From the NCBI RefSeq assembly GCF_009389715.1, contig NC_052404.1, forward strand, positions 1,170,738-1,234,737: a stretch of 64,000 nucleotides of DNA. Reading direction: 5' to 3'. Origin of the DNA: Phoenix dactylifera. Taxonomy: Eukaryota; Streptophyta; Magnoliopsida; Arecales; Arecaceae. The stretch's first letter is position 1; every line of letters begins with the position of its first letter. Below are positions 43,289-55,927 of this stretch, one piece after another. The notes under the pieces were generated by a model that saw nothing but the letters and a program-made list of their open reading frames with translations, was not told where the DNA came from and ran no database searches. The translations under genes and the position numbers were made by a program.

Positions 43289-43688
43289 GACCATGGTACG
43301 CCGTACCATACCGAACAGGACGGTATGCCAGATGTACCGAATAGGACGGTACGCCAGACATACCGATAAGGACGGAACGCCGATCTATGAAAACCTAAAA
43401 AGTCCTCTATTGCATTCTTGCTGCGAAAAAGCCATTTGTGCGGACATCTTTCCCAAGCAAAGTTTCATCATAACGAGTCTCAAAGGCAAAAGAAGTCTAG
43501 TTACTTGCTATTGTCCTCGGCTCTGCTGCCGACAGGACGGTACGCCAGACGTGCCGACAGGACGGTACGCCGGACGTGCCGACAGGACGGTACGCCGGAC
43601 GTGCCGACAGAGCGGTACCAGCCCCATACCGTACCATACCGACACATTGATAGTGTGGCACCAGTACGAGGTCCAATACTGAGACCAT
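43289..43688. repeat. GGTACGG-rich repetitive element, likely non-autonomous DNA transposon
   Basis: A GC-rich island in AT-rich intron dominated by CGGTACG/CCGTACC words in both orientations. A 6-bp direct repeat GACCAT flanks it (43289-43294 and 43683-43688). No clear terminal inverted repeats, so the class is uncertain. Confidence 0.5.
43528..43621. repeat. 25-bp tandem repeat, about 3.7 copies
   Basis: Unit GCCGACAGGACGGTACGCC plus RGACGT, at 43528-43552, 43553-43577, 43578-43602 and a partial copy to 43621, nearly identical between copies. Confidence 0.95.
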
Positions 43689-44773
43689 ATCTTGCATGTG
43701 ACTACACAACAACAAAAAAAATGTATGCGTATTGTAACCTTTACTAAATATATAAAAACTATTAGGTGGCCCTTAATGAAATTTGATTATGTATTATGAC
43801 AAGTGCAAGAGTTCTAAGTTCCCAATATTAGTAAATTCAACAATCATTAGGGGGGAAAATAGCAAAAATATAGTCTATACTTGCACAGCAATGGAAAAGA
43901 TATAAATCTCTTTGTGGAAGAGATTGCCAGGTTACATAGAAAGTCATTTCAAAACATTAAAACATTCAACTTAAACACTTCCCAGAGATACCCCATAGCA
44001 GTGGTTCTTTAGATTAAAAACATTTTTTTGCCATTATCTTCAAAACAATGTTGGATCAAACTATGCAATGAAATCAACAAGATTTAACATTTCACAAAGA
44101 CAAAAAGAAAAACATAATATAACCAGAAACAAAAAAAAGTCAAAAAATACAAACAAGTATACAAAGTTGTTAAGCCTTCAAAAACCCTTGATTTAATCTA
44201 TAATTCATACGATGTGGTTGTATCTCTATATTCTAGTGTATTTTATTAGTATAAAATTCAACCAGTGTATGGTATATACAGAATATTGGCAAATCCAGCC
44301 ATAGTTCAAGATCCTGATACCGATTCCATGCATGATTTTTATACAATGCAAGATTGTTGAAAAGATAGAAATATCAAATATTAACCATAACTTTTCCAGC
44401 AGTAGGTCACCAATTTCCTAGAATTAGGCTGAATTATTTCTCATCAGGCATCACAGATGATTTGGTTTGTTTATATGTCCACTGCACTCCTTTGTATCTA
44501 GAAAAAAAATTGAGTTTTCTAACCATTAAATGCTTTGCACAAAACACATCATACATGTTCACAACATATCTCATGATAAGTTCTTCCTCTTACACAAACT
44601 ATCAGAAAAACCTATACCTTATGATGTTCAAAAAATCACTCACTGGAAACAGCTTACAAAAATTTACAGCTTTGGATTTCATTTCAATTATAGCCTAGAA
44701 TTAGAAAAGTACAGGAGAAACAAGCTGAAGTAAGCTCATCAGTCAGCTAGGCACTTTTGCCAGGTTTTAAATA

Positions 44774-44851
44774 ATTAGATGATATTCAGCAGAAGCATAC
44801 ATTATTCAATATATTAGATGATATTCAGCAGAAGCATACATTATTCAATAT
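44774..44851. repeat. Perfect 39-bp tandem duplication
   Basis: Two identical copies beginning ATTAGATGATATTCAGCAGA, at 44774-44812 and 44813-44851. Confidence 0.95.
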
Positions 44852-45295
44852 AGACGGCATCTGCTTGACAAAACCTAACAAATATCTAAAACAGGTCATC
44901 TCAGAAGAAACAGAGCCTACTTCATCTTGTTTGATATAAAACATGAGTGAAACAGTGTGGTTTGTATTGCCTGTTTAAAAAATAAGGCCTCATCTAAGAT
45001 ATTAAATATAAGAGGGAATAAAAACAGCATGTCATACATAAAGACAGCAGGGCATGTGCATGCTACAATTTCCCCGCAGCAAAAAGGTCAAATGACAGGA
45101 TTAGCACTTAAAAGAAAAAAATGATTTATTATTGAGTTATAAAGAGTAATGCAGATAACATTTCCTTCAGTGAAGAGTACAAAAAACTGCATTAATATAT
45201 GTCGGCAAAGTAATAACAACATGCCTTATATCGAAAATGAAAACAGATCAGAAAAGGTCCAATTCTAATAAACATTCATCATAATTGTAACTTAC

Positions 45296-45760
45296 AAGCT
45301 TCGTGAATTTTCTTAAACAAGTTGATCTAATTCCTAGAAATTTTGATAAAGACTCAGTTGCATGGTAAGGATTGGCACTAAACTTTTATCCTTATCATAA
45401 TTCATAAGGTTCATAAATTCTTAATAAAACCGATCAAGGTTTTCATAATTTTGCTAAAACTCCATTACGATGATGACTTCGAACTCTCTAAAGTTGCATC
45501 AATCATAATTCATTTGCTTTATGAAATTTTAGAATTTGTTAAAGATTCATTATGATGCTATGGCTTTATATTTGTAACCCTATTAAACTCATAAAAATCA
45601 TGAATTACTCATAAAACCCATCTAATTTTCAGAAATTTTTCTGATGATACCCTGTAATATTAAGGTGCATCACTATATAAACTTGTATCCCCATCATAAC
45701 CAACAAGCTTCTTGAATTTCTTAACCAGACCCATCTAAAGTTACATCCCAAATTATTAAA
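45296..45760. repeat. Degenerate repeats of roughly 110-130 bp
   Basis: Successive diverged copies share phrases such as CATAATTCATAAGGTTCATAA, CCGATC/CCCATCTAA and TTGCATCA in the same order, about four times. Boundaries are fuzzy. Confidence 0.4.
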
Positions 45761-47280
45761 TATTAAACAATTATTCGGCCACTACATCCTCTAACTCTAG
45801 AAGCCCTAGAAGGCCAAAAAAACAAGCATTCACAAGAGAAATGATAAAAGATGGAAAGACTCTCAAATTACCAAGAAACATGACATTCAGACCAACACAC
45901 ATTGCCAAGAATATCCACTTCAGACCCATGCAGCAACATAGCCTAAAGTTGGAAATATTAAAATACTATAAATCATTAAGGCAGAGTGTTTTGCAAGAGA
46001 AAGCAGGAGACTCATTAAATTACCGTTAAAACAGTAAGACTGAACAAAAATCTTGATGGATCAAAATATTTATTATGTAGTACTTCTATGGAATTTATTA
46101 TGACAAGCTTCCTCAGTCAACAAAGATATTAAGACTATCTTTAAAACAACCTAACAGCAATTATTGTTTTATTAGAAAGGAAAACTTAGGTAATTAGAGT
46201 GCATCCTATCATATCTAAATGTGCAAGACAGTATGCATGCATGATTGTTGTGTGTTAGAGTGAGAGAGAAGAAAAAGAACTCTGCCAATTTCACATTTTA
46301 TGCTTCCTCTAATCTCCATTTCAATTTTGCTTTTAGAACCCAACAACTTTCTGAAGCATAGCTTTTGACAAATTGTATGCACAACTTAAAACAATCAGGA
46401 GCAATATGAAAAAGTTGGCAATATCTAGTAAACCATATAACATACTCTAGAATCTTCAAGAATAATCTCAAAATTTTCTCTAAGAAGCAAAGAATAATGG
46501 TCATCGATGACTATCATCAACAGTCAAACAAGAGAATCATGCTTAAACAAATTAAATTTACCGACAACTAGTTTTGACTGCCTCATACCAAAGGACTGTA
46601 CATTCATGTACATGATTGCGTGAAGCATTTATTAACTTCAACATAACATACTTCATCCATATACCACAAACCAAAGAAGATTTCCAGCATGATTGCTGAC
46701 ATACAGACACTTTATAATGTTCCTCTTATTTCTACTAAGCAAGGATAAGTCATGAATAACAAGGTCATCAGTTTGCAAGGGTATTATCATCTATTCCATC
46801 AAGAGGTTAATAAATGCTATATCATCAAAGATTATTATAAATTCCATTTATTAACTTTAGGACAAAACATAACTATCTGAATCTTGTAATCAAACAACTT
46901 AATATATACGTGTTTATTAAGTAAACTACTAAACTCTGCAACCAGCAGTCTAATTAGGAATTGCAGACAGTAACTAGGAAAATCAACAAAATCATATATT
47001 TCAAAATCAATTTTACTATATTTCTAGAAGCCCTAATTATCCTAGATTTTCCTCCAAATAATTCGAGTGGAGCTGAAACAGGCATAAATCTGGTTCAGAC
47101 TGGTGGGCTATATAAGTGAAGGCATCTCAGTAATACTCATCAATCAGTACTGACTTAAAGATATTAAAAAGAAAAAAAATATCAAACAGCAAACAATCCC
47201 ATCTGAACTGACATACTAACTATCAAAAATGTGGTTTATGTAATATTAAAAAAAAAGTTCATTACAAAAATTTTCTTTGA

Positions 47281-47610
47281 GGTTTACATTTATTACACTT
47301 ACACCCAATAGTTTGTAAAACCTACACTTATATCCAGTTAAACTAACGGCGTTAGTTTAACCGTTTACCTCATATAAAGTTGAAACTGCCCTTTAGTGGG
47401 GAGAAGGATACACATGTTTTCTTATATCCTTGGGTGGATGTTATGTCACTTAAGATTATTTCGGTCATTTTTTATTTTTTTTTCGAATGTGGCATTTGAG
47501 TCCCATTCAAGGTTGATAGTTTAACTAATGTTAAAGTGTTGGATAAAAATAAACCTCCAGAGGGTAAGTGTAGATTTTTCAAACTATTGGGTATAAGTAT
47601 AATTTAGCCC
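47281..47610. mobile_element. Inverted-repeat MITE (about 330 bp)
   Basis: The left arm CTTACACCCAATAGTTTG (about 47299-47316, extending to 47331) is matched in inverse by the right arm (about 47565-47601) over at least 33 bp with three or so mismatches. A second palindrome, GTTAAACTAAC-GGC-GTTAGTTTAAC, follows the left arm (47337-47361). No transposase and no certain target duplication. The superfamily cannot be assigned from ends alone. Confidence 0.6.
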
Positions 47611-48858
47611 TAATCACATTAGGGTTTTTGTAATCTACTCCAAAAAAAAAATGAAGTAGCAATCACAGATGTGAATAAGTTTTATTTCCTATGGACATGT
47701 GAAATAAAAAGAAGCCAACAAGAGTTTCTGCTTGCACATAAATGACCTAAAATTATAAGTTGACACCCTTTATAAAAATCAACCAACAAAAGGCAAAAGT
47801 ATAAAAAATAAAGAAAGCAATTCAATTTTCTTTCCTGTTTATGCATATGGATGTACTACACTCACTAATAAATAATAACACAACCCTGATTACCCACTGT
47901 TGTTTCTACTGTTAGCCAATATTGAATCTCAGTTTGACAAATAAAAATATAAGAGTGGCAATAGATTCAATAACGGAAGCCAGCAGAAACAGAAGCTTAC
48001 ATGGAACAAAGAACAGTAGCTACAAATGCATTTTTTGAAATGCATTGGCCAGGACAGTAACATACAATTATCAGGACAATTACTAGCAGATAGGCAAATC
48101 AATAATTCAGTGGTTTGGATGAAGCAAACGAATCAAACACGAAGCCATGGCTACCTAACAAGTAAAGTTTCTTTTTGACAGCCATTTCCGATGAAATCAA
48201 CCATCCGAAATGGACAGATATCATAAAAAATGTCCACGATTCAGCTGATCAAATACTATCACAACATACATCATATAATCAAGAAAGGGCTAAATCCTCG
48301 ATTTCAGGCCCAAAACCACAACTTCTAGAATTGGAGATTTAAATCCAATGGCATAGGAAAATGGTTGAAATCTCGTCATCTAAAAGATCAAAGTTGTATC
48401 AAAATTTCTCTTCGAGGATATGATATCAACAGAAATGAACAGATCCATCAAAACAAACCCGAGCTTAACATCAGTGAGTCAAGAATCCCGATCATAAAAC
48501 CACGCATTTTCCCCCAAAATCAAAAATAGAGATTTCAAATCGCAATAAGAAACGCAACAGATCGATGACCACAAACAAGCATGGGAGCGGCCAAAGGAAA
48601 GCCCCCAAGTCGGGAGCTCTAAATCCAAACCCTATTCGAAACCCCCAACTGATCCGCCCCGGGCAGGACGCGCATCACGAACGACTCATCCATCCCAATC
48701 AGATCACAATCGACGAAAACAACGACACGCAATAGACAACATAAAACACCAATCCATCCTCAAGCCAATCGAAGTAACAAGAAAGAAAGCAATCCACCAA
48801 ACGAAAAGGCAGAAGTTCGCGAGATTCGCGAATGGGAACGGGCGATTGGAAGACCAAC

Positions 48859-49020
48859 CTGGGGAAGAGGGAATCGATCTGAATCCGGGCCGGCGCGGGG
48901 AAGACCGGAGGGATCGATCCGAGGGGATTAGGGTTTTGAGGGGGCGGGGGGGCGAGGGGACGAGCGACGCCGATCTCTCTCAATCTCTCCTTTTCTCTCC
49001 TTCGATCCTACAATGTTTTT
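48859..49020 (-). promoter_or_regulatory. Predicted 5' leader exon and start region of the UBA-domain gene
   Basis: GC-rich block on the minus strand with CT-rich start, AAAACCCTAATCC (a telo-box-like motif frequent in leaders of housekeeping plant genes) at about 48925-48937, and a donor CCCCAG|GTTGGT at its end. Promoter probably lies at 49021-49300. The exact transcription start is not visible. Confidence 0.5.
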
Positions 49021-50733
49021 TTTCCTATCCTTCCGGGCGCGAGAGAAGTAATAAATTCTAATGAAGAGGAAGGCTTGGAGTCCGTGGGAAAACTTACCAA
49101 AAATAGGGATCTCGCGTCGGACAAGAAAACTCTGTTAAAATCCGGGCTGTTGCGACCTCACCCTCAACACGTCTTATCCGACCTGTTCAAAAATAATAAT
49201 TAATAATTAATAAAAAATGAAAAAAAATAAAATCTAACTACCTAGCCCTAATCTAGCTCTATTGCTAGATGGAGCTCACTTGATAAATATCTTATTTCTT
49301 TCCTTTTCTTCTTCCTTCTAAAAATTAAACTTCTCTCCAATTAATGGTTGGTGTAATGTGCTAACCTTCACCACCGATATGACGACAGTATTTGCATGGA
49401 CCCAAGGAGGACGTGAGCCTGTATGAATTATGGTCGTTAGATTATTAATTATGATTCGCAAACTAAATCTTTCTAAATCTAACTTCAAACTAGAGAACAT
49501 TAGGCCTCATTTACTTTCGAGCAATCCAACTATTGTGGATTCATTGCCTAAAATATTCTCTTCGCATGTTGCAAAGGGGTTGAAGTGAGTGAACTTGGCA
49601 CCATTATTGTATAGGATCTTTTGTTGACCTAGAATTGTCGAATTCCAGCACTAACTCAAAGTCCAATGATTTAGCTAAGTCATTTGGGCCAGATATGCCC
49701 GTGAAAGACCTTTTAATGTTGGGTAAGGCAACGAGGAACTATTGATCATGGTTTCTTGACAGCCGGAGGCCTTTGGGTGGATCTCAAACATTTGTTTGCT
49801 CCAATTGATTAGGATCCCATGGTCCAACTAGCAAGCTTTTCAGGTTCCAAAAAAAGTTTGAGAGGTCCATGACTCCATGGCTGCTGACCTTTGCTTACAT
49901 CAATATCTATTGAGTGGATGACAAGGACCATCATGGGTGCAATATTTATTGTTTTCCTTCATAGAATTGACTAGCATGATAGAGTAAAAAAATTATAGAA
50001 ATGTGATAGTGACTCATATATATTATGTCCAATCAAAAGTAATATGCTGGTTGATCCTCCAGCTAAAGGCATACCGAGATATTTAGGGCAATGGAGTTGA
50101 AACCTATAATATAAATCATCTTCGACAATAGCCAATCTTATGATTAAAGATTCTAAAGAAAGTTCAATATATATGGATAAGAAAGTTGTTGAGTGCTTTG
50201 AAGAGCACCAATTTACCGGAGAATAATATTTCTTAACCTCTTCCTATAATGAATTATTGTCAACCTACAACATCAAGAAGGAGAATATTGTACTCTAAAT
50301 GGGCTCCATAACCATTTGCACAAGGCGTTTGCAAGAAGATGATAGGAGTAAAATAAATAGGTGTCAAAATGGAGATGCTTTCTTTGGAAAATTAGGTTGC
50401 ACATGATTTGATGAAATAGAGATATATACAAGATGCAACTTACAAATTATTATTCTACCCCTCGTTATATGTCTTACATGTTGTATTCATAACTTTGATC
50501 CAAAATTCAAATGTCAATTAGTTTGGATTCATACTAAATATGATATTTTTGCACTATGTAAAGGTTCAAACTATGAAAACAACTTTAACTGATGTATAAT
50601 ATGTTAACATGCAAATTTAGATCTTCATGCTCAAACTTATTTTGTATTTTACATTATATTTATAGTAATCATGTCGTTATTTATTTATTTCTTACTTGGT
50701 TTCCATTCTTTGTGTCTCCGTGAATCTGGATGG
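49021..50733. other. Promoter side of the UBA-domain gene and intergenic DNA
   Basis: Only short accidental ORFs. AT-rich with a TAATTAATAAT run near 49190-49215. No gene recognised before the copia LTR at 50734. Confidence 0.5.
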
Positions 50734-51081
50734 TGTTGGAATTTGTGTAAAGTGTATTTATGGAAGCATCTCTTAATAGCTATCTCTTTGTGTTCCATGC
50801 ATTCATGGGGAAGACCAACAGTTTATGTCTCTTAGTTTTCTATGTTGCATTTAATATGTCTCTTAGTTTTCTATGTTGCATTTAATATGTCTCTTAGTTT
50901 TCTATGTTGTAATTAATGCATGGGTTGGATTGTGTTCCATCCATGGCTATATATATGTAGTTGTCATGTAATCCTTTAAAAGATAACCAGAAAAACACAA
51001 GTTTAGTTATCTTATCTCCACTATACACCTTGGTTGTTCTTCTACTGGTTGGCGTTCTTGGGCTATTGGTGTTTGTTCACA
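50734..51081 (+). repeat. 5' LTR of the deleted copia element
   Basis: 348 bp with three tandem copies of a 31-bp unit TATGTCTCTTAGTTTTCTAT... (50824, 50855, 50886). A TATA-like ATATATATG lies at about 50949. Confidence 0.93.
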
Positions 51082-51165
51082 TAGTATCAGAGCCTCACTA
51101 AGGTGGTGACGGTGCTCTTCAAGACGCTCTTGGTGTAGAAGACAATCGGTTCTAATTATCTGGCA

Positions 51166-53990
51166 ATGGAGTCCATTGGTCATGTTGGTGGGCTTGGTGT
51201 GGAGCTTCTTACTCATTCTAACTACAAGATTTGGAGGACCTGCATGGAGTCCTATCTTATTGGAGAAGATCTATGGAAAGTTGTTGATGGCAATCAAGAG
51301 GTAGATTTGGAGAATGTCGATGCTCTAAGAACCTGGAAGCAAGCAAATGCGAAGGCTGAGTTTGTGTTAAAGAGATCTATCTCTCATGATCTCTTTGAAC
51401 ACATCATTGGGTGCAAGTCGGCTTCAGAGATCTGGTCCACTCTTGATGCTTTGCTCAGTAAGAAGAATATGGCTCGGCTTCAGTTTTTAGAAAATAAGTT
51501 GGCTAACTCATTTCAAGGCGATCTCTCTATTTCTCAATATTTCTTGAAAATTAAAAACTTATGTTCAGAAATTTCTATGCTAGATTCTGATGAGGTGATT
51601 TCGAAGACACGTATGAAGCGCTTTATCATCCGTGGTCTTCGAAAGGAGTATATTCCTTTTATCACATCTATTCAAGGGTGGCATACGCAACCATCCTTGA
51701 TTGAGTTTGAAAACCTTCTTGCTTCCCAAGAATCTCTTGCTCGACAAATGGCGGAAACCTCTATTTCAAGAAGTGAAGGAAATGCTCTTTTCTCTGGCGG
51801 CAAGAAGAGTCAGAGTAGGAAGAGCCAAGACAAAAAAGAGGAATCTTTCAATGGTGATGGCAAGAAGAAGATTCAGTGCTATAGATGTGGCAAGTTTGGT
51901 CACATTAAAAAGAATTGTCGTGTCAAGCTCAAAAGAGGTAATGCTGCCATTAAAGAATGTGACTCTAATGAAGCTGAAGAAGATTGGAGCAAGTGTTTTG
52001 TAGCAGATATCTCATCAACAGGAGCTATGGCTTCCATCACCTCCCTAGATGATTGGATTGTCGACTCTGGATGCGGCCACCATCTCACCGGTGATAAATC
52101 AAAGTTGACAAATCTCCATCAGTATAAGGGAAATGAGGCTATCATAACGACGGATAATACAATCCACGAAGTAGAGCAAGAAGGCTCTGTCACTCTTACA
52201 TGCAATGGTAGCAGTTCTATTACTCTTCGAAGTGTCTATCATGTGCCTGGGATGAAGAAGAATCTCTTCTCGGTGGCCAATGCCGTAGATGCAGGTCACT
52301 ATGTTCTATTTGGCCCAAAGAATGTCCAGTTTCTCCGCAATATTAAGGAGTTAAAGGCGGAAGTCATCCACACTGGTAAAAGGGTAAAAGACTTATATGT
52401 TTTATCAGCTTCTAACTCATATGTTGCTAAAATGAATGCAAATGATGGTGCCTCAATTTGGCATGCTAGACTTGACCATATTAATATGGACAAGTTAAAA
52501 ATTATGGTAAAAAGAAATCTGGTAAATGGGCTTCCTAATTTTACTACATTTTCTGATGTTGAAGTATGTGAGGGTTGTCAGTATGGCAAGGCACATCGTC
52601 GTCCCTTTGATAGATCTCTTTCAAGATGCACGGCTCCTTTGGAGCTTATTCATAGTGATTTGATGGGTCCTACCCAAACTCCTTCTTACTCTAGTTCTCG
52701 TTATATGTTACTCTTTGTTGATGATTTTACAAGATTCACCTGGGTATATTTTGTCAAGGAGAAGTCGGAAGTATTTTTTAAATTTCGGAGATCAAACAGA
52801 CAGTGGAAGGAGTACTACAAAAGAAGATAAAGAAGCTGCAGACAGACAATGGAGGAGAGTTTACTTCAAATGATTTCTTTTCTTTTTGCCGCAAGCATGG
52901 CATAAAAAGGGAGCTCTCTTGTGCCGATACACCATAGCAAAATGGTGTCGCCGAATGGAAGATTCGCCATCTTATGGAAACATGCAAGAGTTGGCTTTAT
53001 GCAAAAGACTTGCCGAAGGCATTATGGGCAGAAGGAATGGCATGTGCAGCCTACGTCATTAATCGGATTCCTTTGAGTCCGAATAACATGAAGTCTCCTT
53101 ATGAACTTTTGTTTGGAGAGAAGCCTACTGTTCAATATCTCAAGGTTTTTGGATGTCCCTGTTATGTTCATGTTTCATCTTCTCATAGGAGCAAGCTTGA
53201 TGCTAAGGCCAAGAAGTGTATCTTCATTGGCTATGATGAGAGGAAGAAGGGGTGGAAGTTTATGAATCCAGAAACACAGATGTATGTGGTTTCTAGAGAT
53301 GTCGTATTTGATGAAATTTCTTCTTACTTCTCTCCAGAAGATGTTGTCTTCGAAGATGTTGATATTGGGTGCACAAAAGCTTCAAATCCTATCATTGAAG
53401 TTCCATTATCACCTAGTGCTCCTATGGCTTCTTCCTCTACTGATTCTATATCTTCACAAGTGGTGGAGCAAAGTGACAGGGGGAGCTGTTCTGAGCAATC
53501 CAGTGCTAAAAAAGTGCAACAAGTTGATGGTGCACCAACTTTAAGGCGGTCCATAAGAAAAATTGTGAAACCTGATCGTTATCGAGGTGGGGACTTTGTA
53601 AAAATTACTTCTTGTTTCTTTTCAGAATCTCTTGATGATCATGAGCCTGTTTTGTTTAAAGAAGCTAAAGGTATCAAAGTATGGGAAGATGCTATGGATG
53701 AGGAGATAAAGGCTCTTGTGAAGAATGAGACATGGGATCTTGTACCAAAGCCCAAGGAAGTTGATCCTGTCACTTGCAAGTGGATCTACAAAATCAAGCG
53801 CAAAACAGATGGGAGTATAGACCGTTATAAGGCAAGGCTTGTTGCTCGGGGGTTCTCTCAAAAGTATGGTAAAGATTATGAAGAAACTTTCAGCCCTGTA
53901 GCAAATATGACTTCGGTTCGTATGGTGTTAGCCTTAGCTGCAAGTCTTGGATGGAAGCTTTGGCAATTAGATGTAAGAAATGCACTTTAA
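51166..53990 (+). pseudogene. Copia gag-protease-integrase with truncated RT
   Basis: ATG at 51166 (MESIGHVGGLGVELLTHSNY). Gag of the UBN2 type, zinc knuckle CYRCGKFGHIKKNC (about 51879-51920), protease DWIVDSGCGHHLTGD (about 52050), GAG-pre-integrase IWHARLDHIN...CEGCQYGKAHRRPF, integrase HSDLMGP and FVDDFTRFTWVYF. A frameshift near 52786 ends the first ORF. Continuing in the new frame, DNGGEFTSNDF is followed by a TAG at 52935-52937 (normally QQNG), then the integrase tail [21 protein letters not shown] and the first part of RT ([46 protein letters not shown]). The YVDD box and RNase H are absent. Confidence 0.93.
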
Positions 53991-53997
53991 GGGGGAG

Positions 53998-54314
53998 TGT
54001 TGGAATTTGTGTAAAGTGTATTTATGGAAGCATCTCTTAATAGCTATCTCTTCGTGTTCCATGTATTCATAGGGAAGACCAACAGTTTATGTCTCTTAGT
54101 TTTCTATGTTGCATTTAATATGTCTCTTAGTTTTCTATATTGTAATTAATGTATGGGTTGGATTGTGTTCCATCCATGGCTATATATATGTAGTTGCCAT
54201 GTAATCCTTTAAAAGATAACCAGAAAAACACAAGTTTAGTTATCTTATCTCCACTATACACCTTGGTTGTTCTTCTACTGGTTGGCGTTCTTGGGCTATT
54301 GGTGTTTGTTCACA
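53998..54314 (+). repeat. 3' LTR of the deleted copia element
   Basis: 317 bp; two copies of the 31-bp unit (54088, 54119) against three in the 5' LTR. Confidence 0.93.
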
Positions 54315-54771
54315 AATGGATGGGATACAAAGTCACAATAATTTACCTTTTCCTTTTTTATTATTTTTTTCTAAATTCTTGTCTATATTATCTCTAGCAA
54401 TTTTTAGACCTAGTCAAGCTATGGAGACTTGAGAATTAATACTTCTATCATATAACATCTTAGGATTTGCGGAACCCCTTTAAAAAATTTGCAATGTTCG
54501 GAATGAGCTTGATCTCTATAATAAGATGATTTCTTGCAAAATATTACCTTATTTTACATTAAAGATCTTTCACATGAGATGAGATTCATCATGTCAAAAC
54601 ACAAACTCCTCATTCTTTTTATGCCTTCTCTATGAGTTTTTTTATACCCTTTCAAGTAAGATTTTATTATAGATCAGAAACAAGATCATTTTGTTGTCGC
54701 ATACACACCAAGGAGTGGCCATCCGCTAGGATCCTTTCATTTCATTGTATTTCATGCATGGTTTTTCACAC
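54315..54771. other. Spacer between two retrotransposons
   Basis: AT-rich, no gene or repeat structure recognised. Confidence 0.5.
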
Positions 54772-55927
54772 TGTTGCTGGAAATTGGACCCGGAGGCCGC
54801 CGCGAAGCCGGAGAAGGAGGAGCTCCGCCGCGGGGAGGGCGGACGGCGGTGCGCCGGCCGGCTGCGTCCTCCTGTGCCCTCCTGGGGTGTGTGAGAGAGC
54901 GGAGAGGAGAGTGCATCCTGTCCTGTCCCGTCCTGCAAAAAAGCCGGTGGCCGGGCTCCCCGGCGCCGGCCCTCCGATGCTTAAGTCAGAGGAGACAAAT
55001 ATGTGGAGAGAGCAAGCCAAAGAGTGAAGAAGATGAAGAGCATATTGGTGCTTAATTGTGTCTGTGCTGTTTACTTGTGTTCCCCCCCCCCCTTCTTTCC
55101 TCCCAGGCTCCTTTTTATAGAGGGATTTTATGTTGCCCGGGAGGTGACAGGGAGTTTGTCCTCTTTTGTAATAATTGGGCACGATTTGGCCCATTAATGG
55201 CGTAGTGGAATATGAGGCCGAATCAGACCGGAACCAAGGAGTTGTCACGGTCGATCGAACCTGTTGGAGTGGTTGAACCGCCGGCCGTGGTAGGCCCGGG
55301 GTCCATGGATGGTAAGTGCATTTATTACCGAGTGAACCGGCGGTCAGGAAGAGCCATGCGCTTTGATGGTTCAGTGATCCGGAGATCGTCTTGAGCCGTG
55401 TTCATTAAATGACCGAGTGCATCGGAGACTTGAGGGGGTCTCATGCATTAATGGCAGGTCATGCCAAATACCTGCGGAGATCTTATGCCTTGACGGCTTG
55501 GAGATAGCGGCAGGTTGTAGTGGAGTTGTCAAGTCCCTCAGGGGGTTAGGCAGGGGTTGAACATCTGGTCAAGGCAATCGGCTCGGCAGGGGTGCCGAGC
55601 CGAGCTGGTCGCCCAATGGGGCGCCCTGTGGTGGGGTCGCTTCTAATGCTCCTGGTCGGCGCCCTTTGGTTGAGCGCCTTCTAGCCGAGCGCCTTTATTT
55701 CGCGCTCTTCCCTCTCTGGTCAGCGCCCTCTAATCGAGCGCTTTTCTGGTCGGCGTCCTCTGGTCGGCTCTCTTGGGCCGAGCATCTTTTCGGATCGGCG
55801 CTCTCTAGCCGAGCACCCCTCTGGTTGGTGCTCTCTGGTCGGCACTCTTTGGCCGAGCGCCTTTCCGGTCAGCGCTTTTTGGCCGAGCGCCTCCGTGGCG
55901 GTATGACTTGGGGTTTTTCCCCCAACA
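54772..55927 (-). repeat. 3' LTR of the Tat-type element
   Basis: 1156 bp. Element-strand ends TGTTGGGGGAAAAACCCC at 55927 and CCAGCAACA at 54772. Preceded by the polypurine tract AAGTCGGGGGGTAG (55941-55928). A minus-strand TATAAAAAGG is at 55128-55119, with the CTGACTTAAGCATCGGAGG phrase, usual in R/U5 of such LTRs, downstream at about 54994-54976. The part at 55560-55900 is a run of degenerate GGCCGAGCGCC/GGTCGGCGC repeats. Confidence 0.8.

Larger units (their letters stand above)
42327..48858 (-). other. Predicted 6.5-kb leader intron of the UBA-domain gene
   Basis: The acceptor TTGCAG (42332-42327) lies 28 bases upstream of the ATG. A donor CCCCAG|GTTGGT sits at 48859/48858, at the edge of a GC-rich leader-like block. 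The interval is AT-rich with only accidental ORFs and carries several repeats listed separately. An alternative is that the gene starts nearer the ATG and this is promoter DNA. Confidence 0.55.
50734..54314 (+). mobile_element. Internally deleted Ty1/copia retrotransposon
   Basis: LTRs at 50734-51081 and 53998-54314 (TGTTGGAATTTG ... TTGTTCACA) differ at about six aligned positions and by one 31-bp repeat unit. The PBS TAGTATCAGAGC is at 51082-51093. The flanks GATGG (50729-50733) and AATGG (54315-54319) could be a mutated 5-bp duplication. The internal region is only 2.9 kb because RT and RNase H are mostly deleted: the reading stops right after [10 protein letters not shown] and the purine tract AAGGGGGAG follows immediately. 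Confidence 0.93.
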
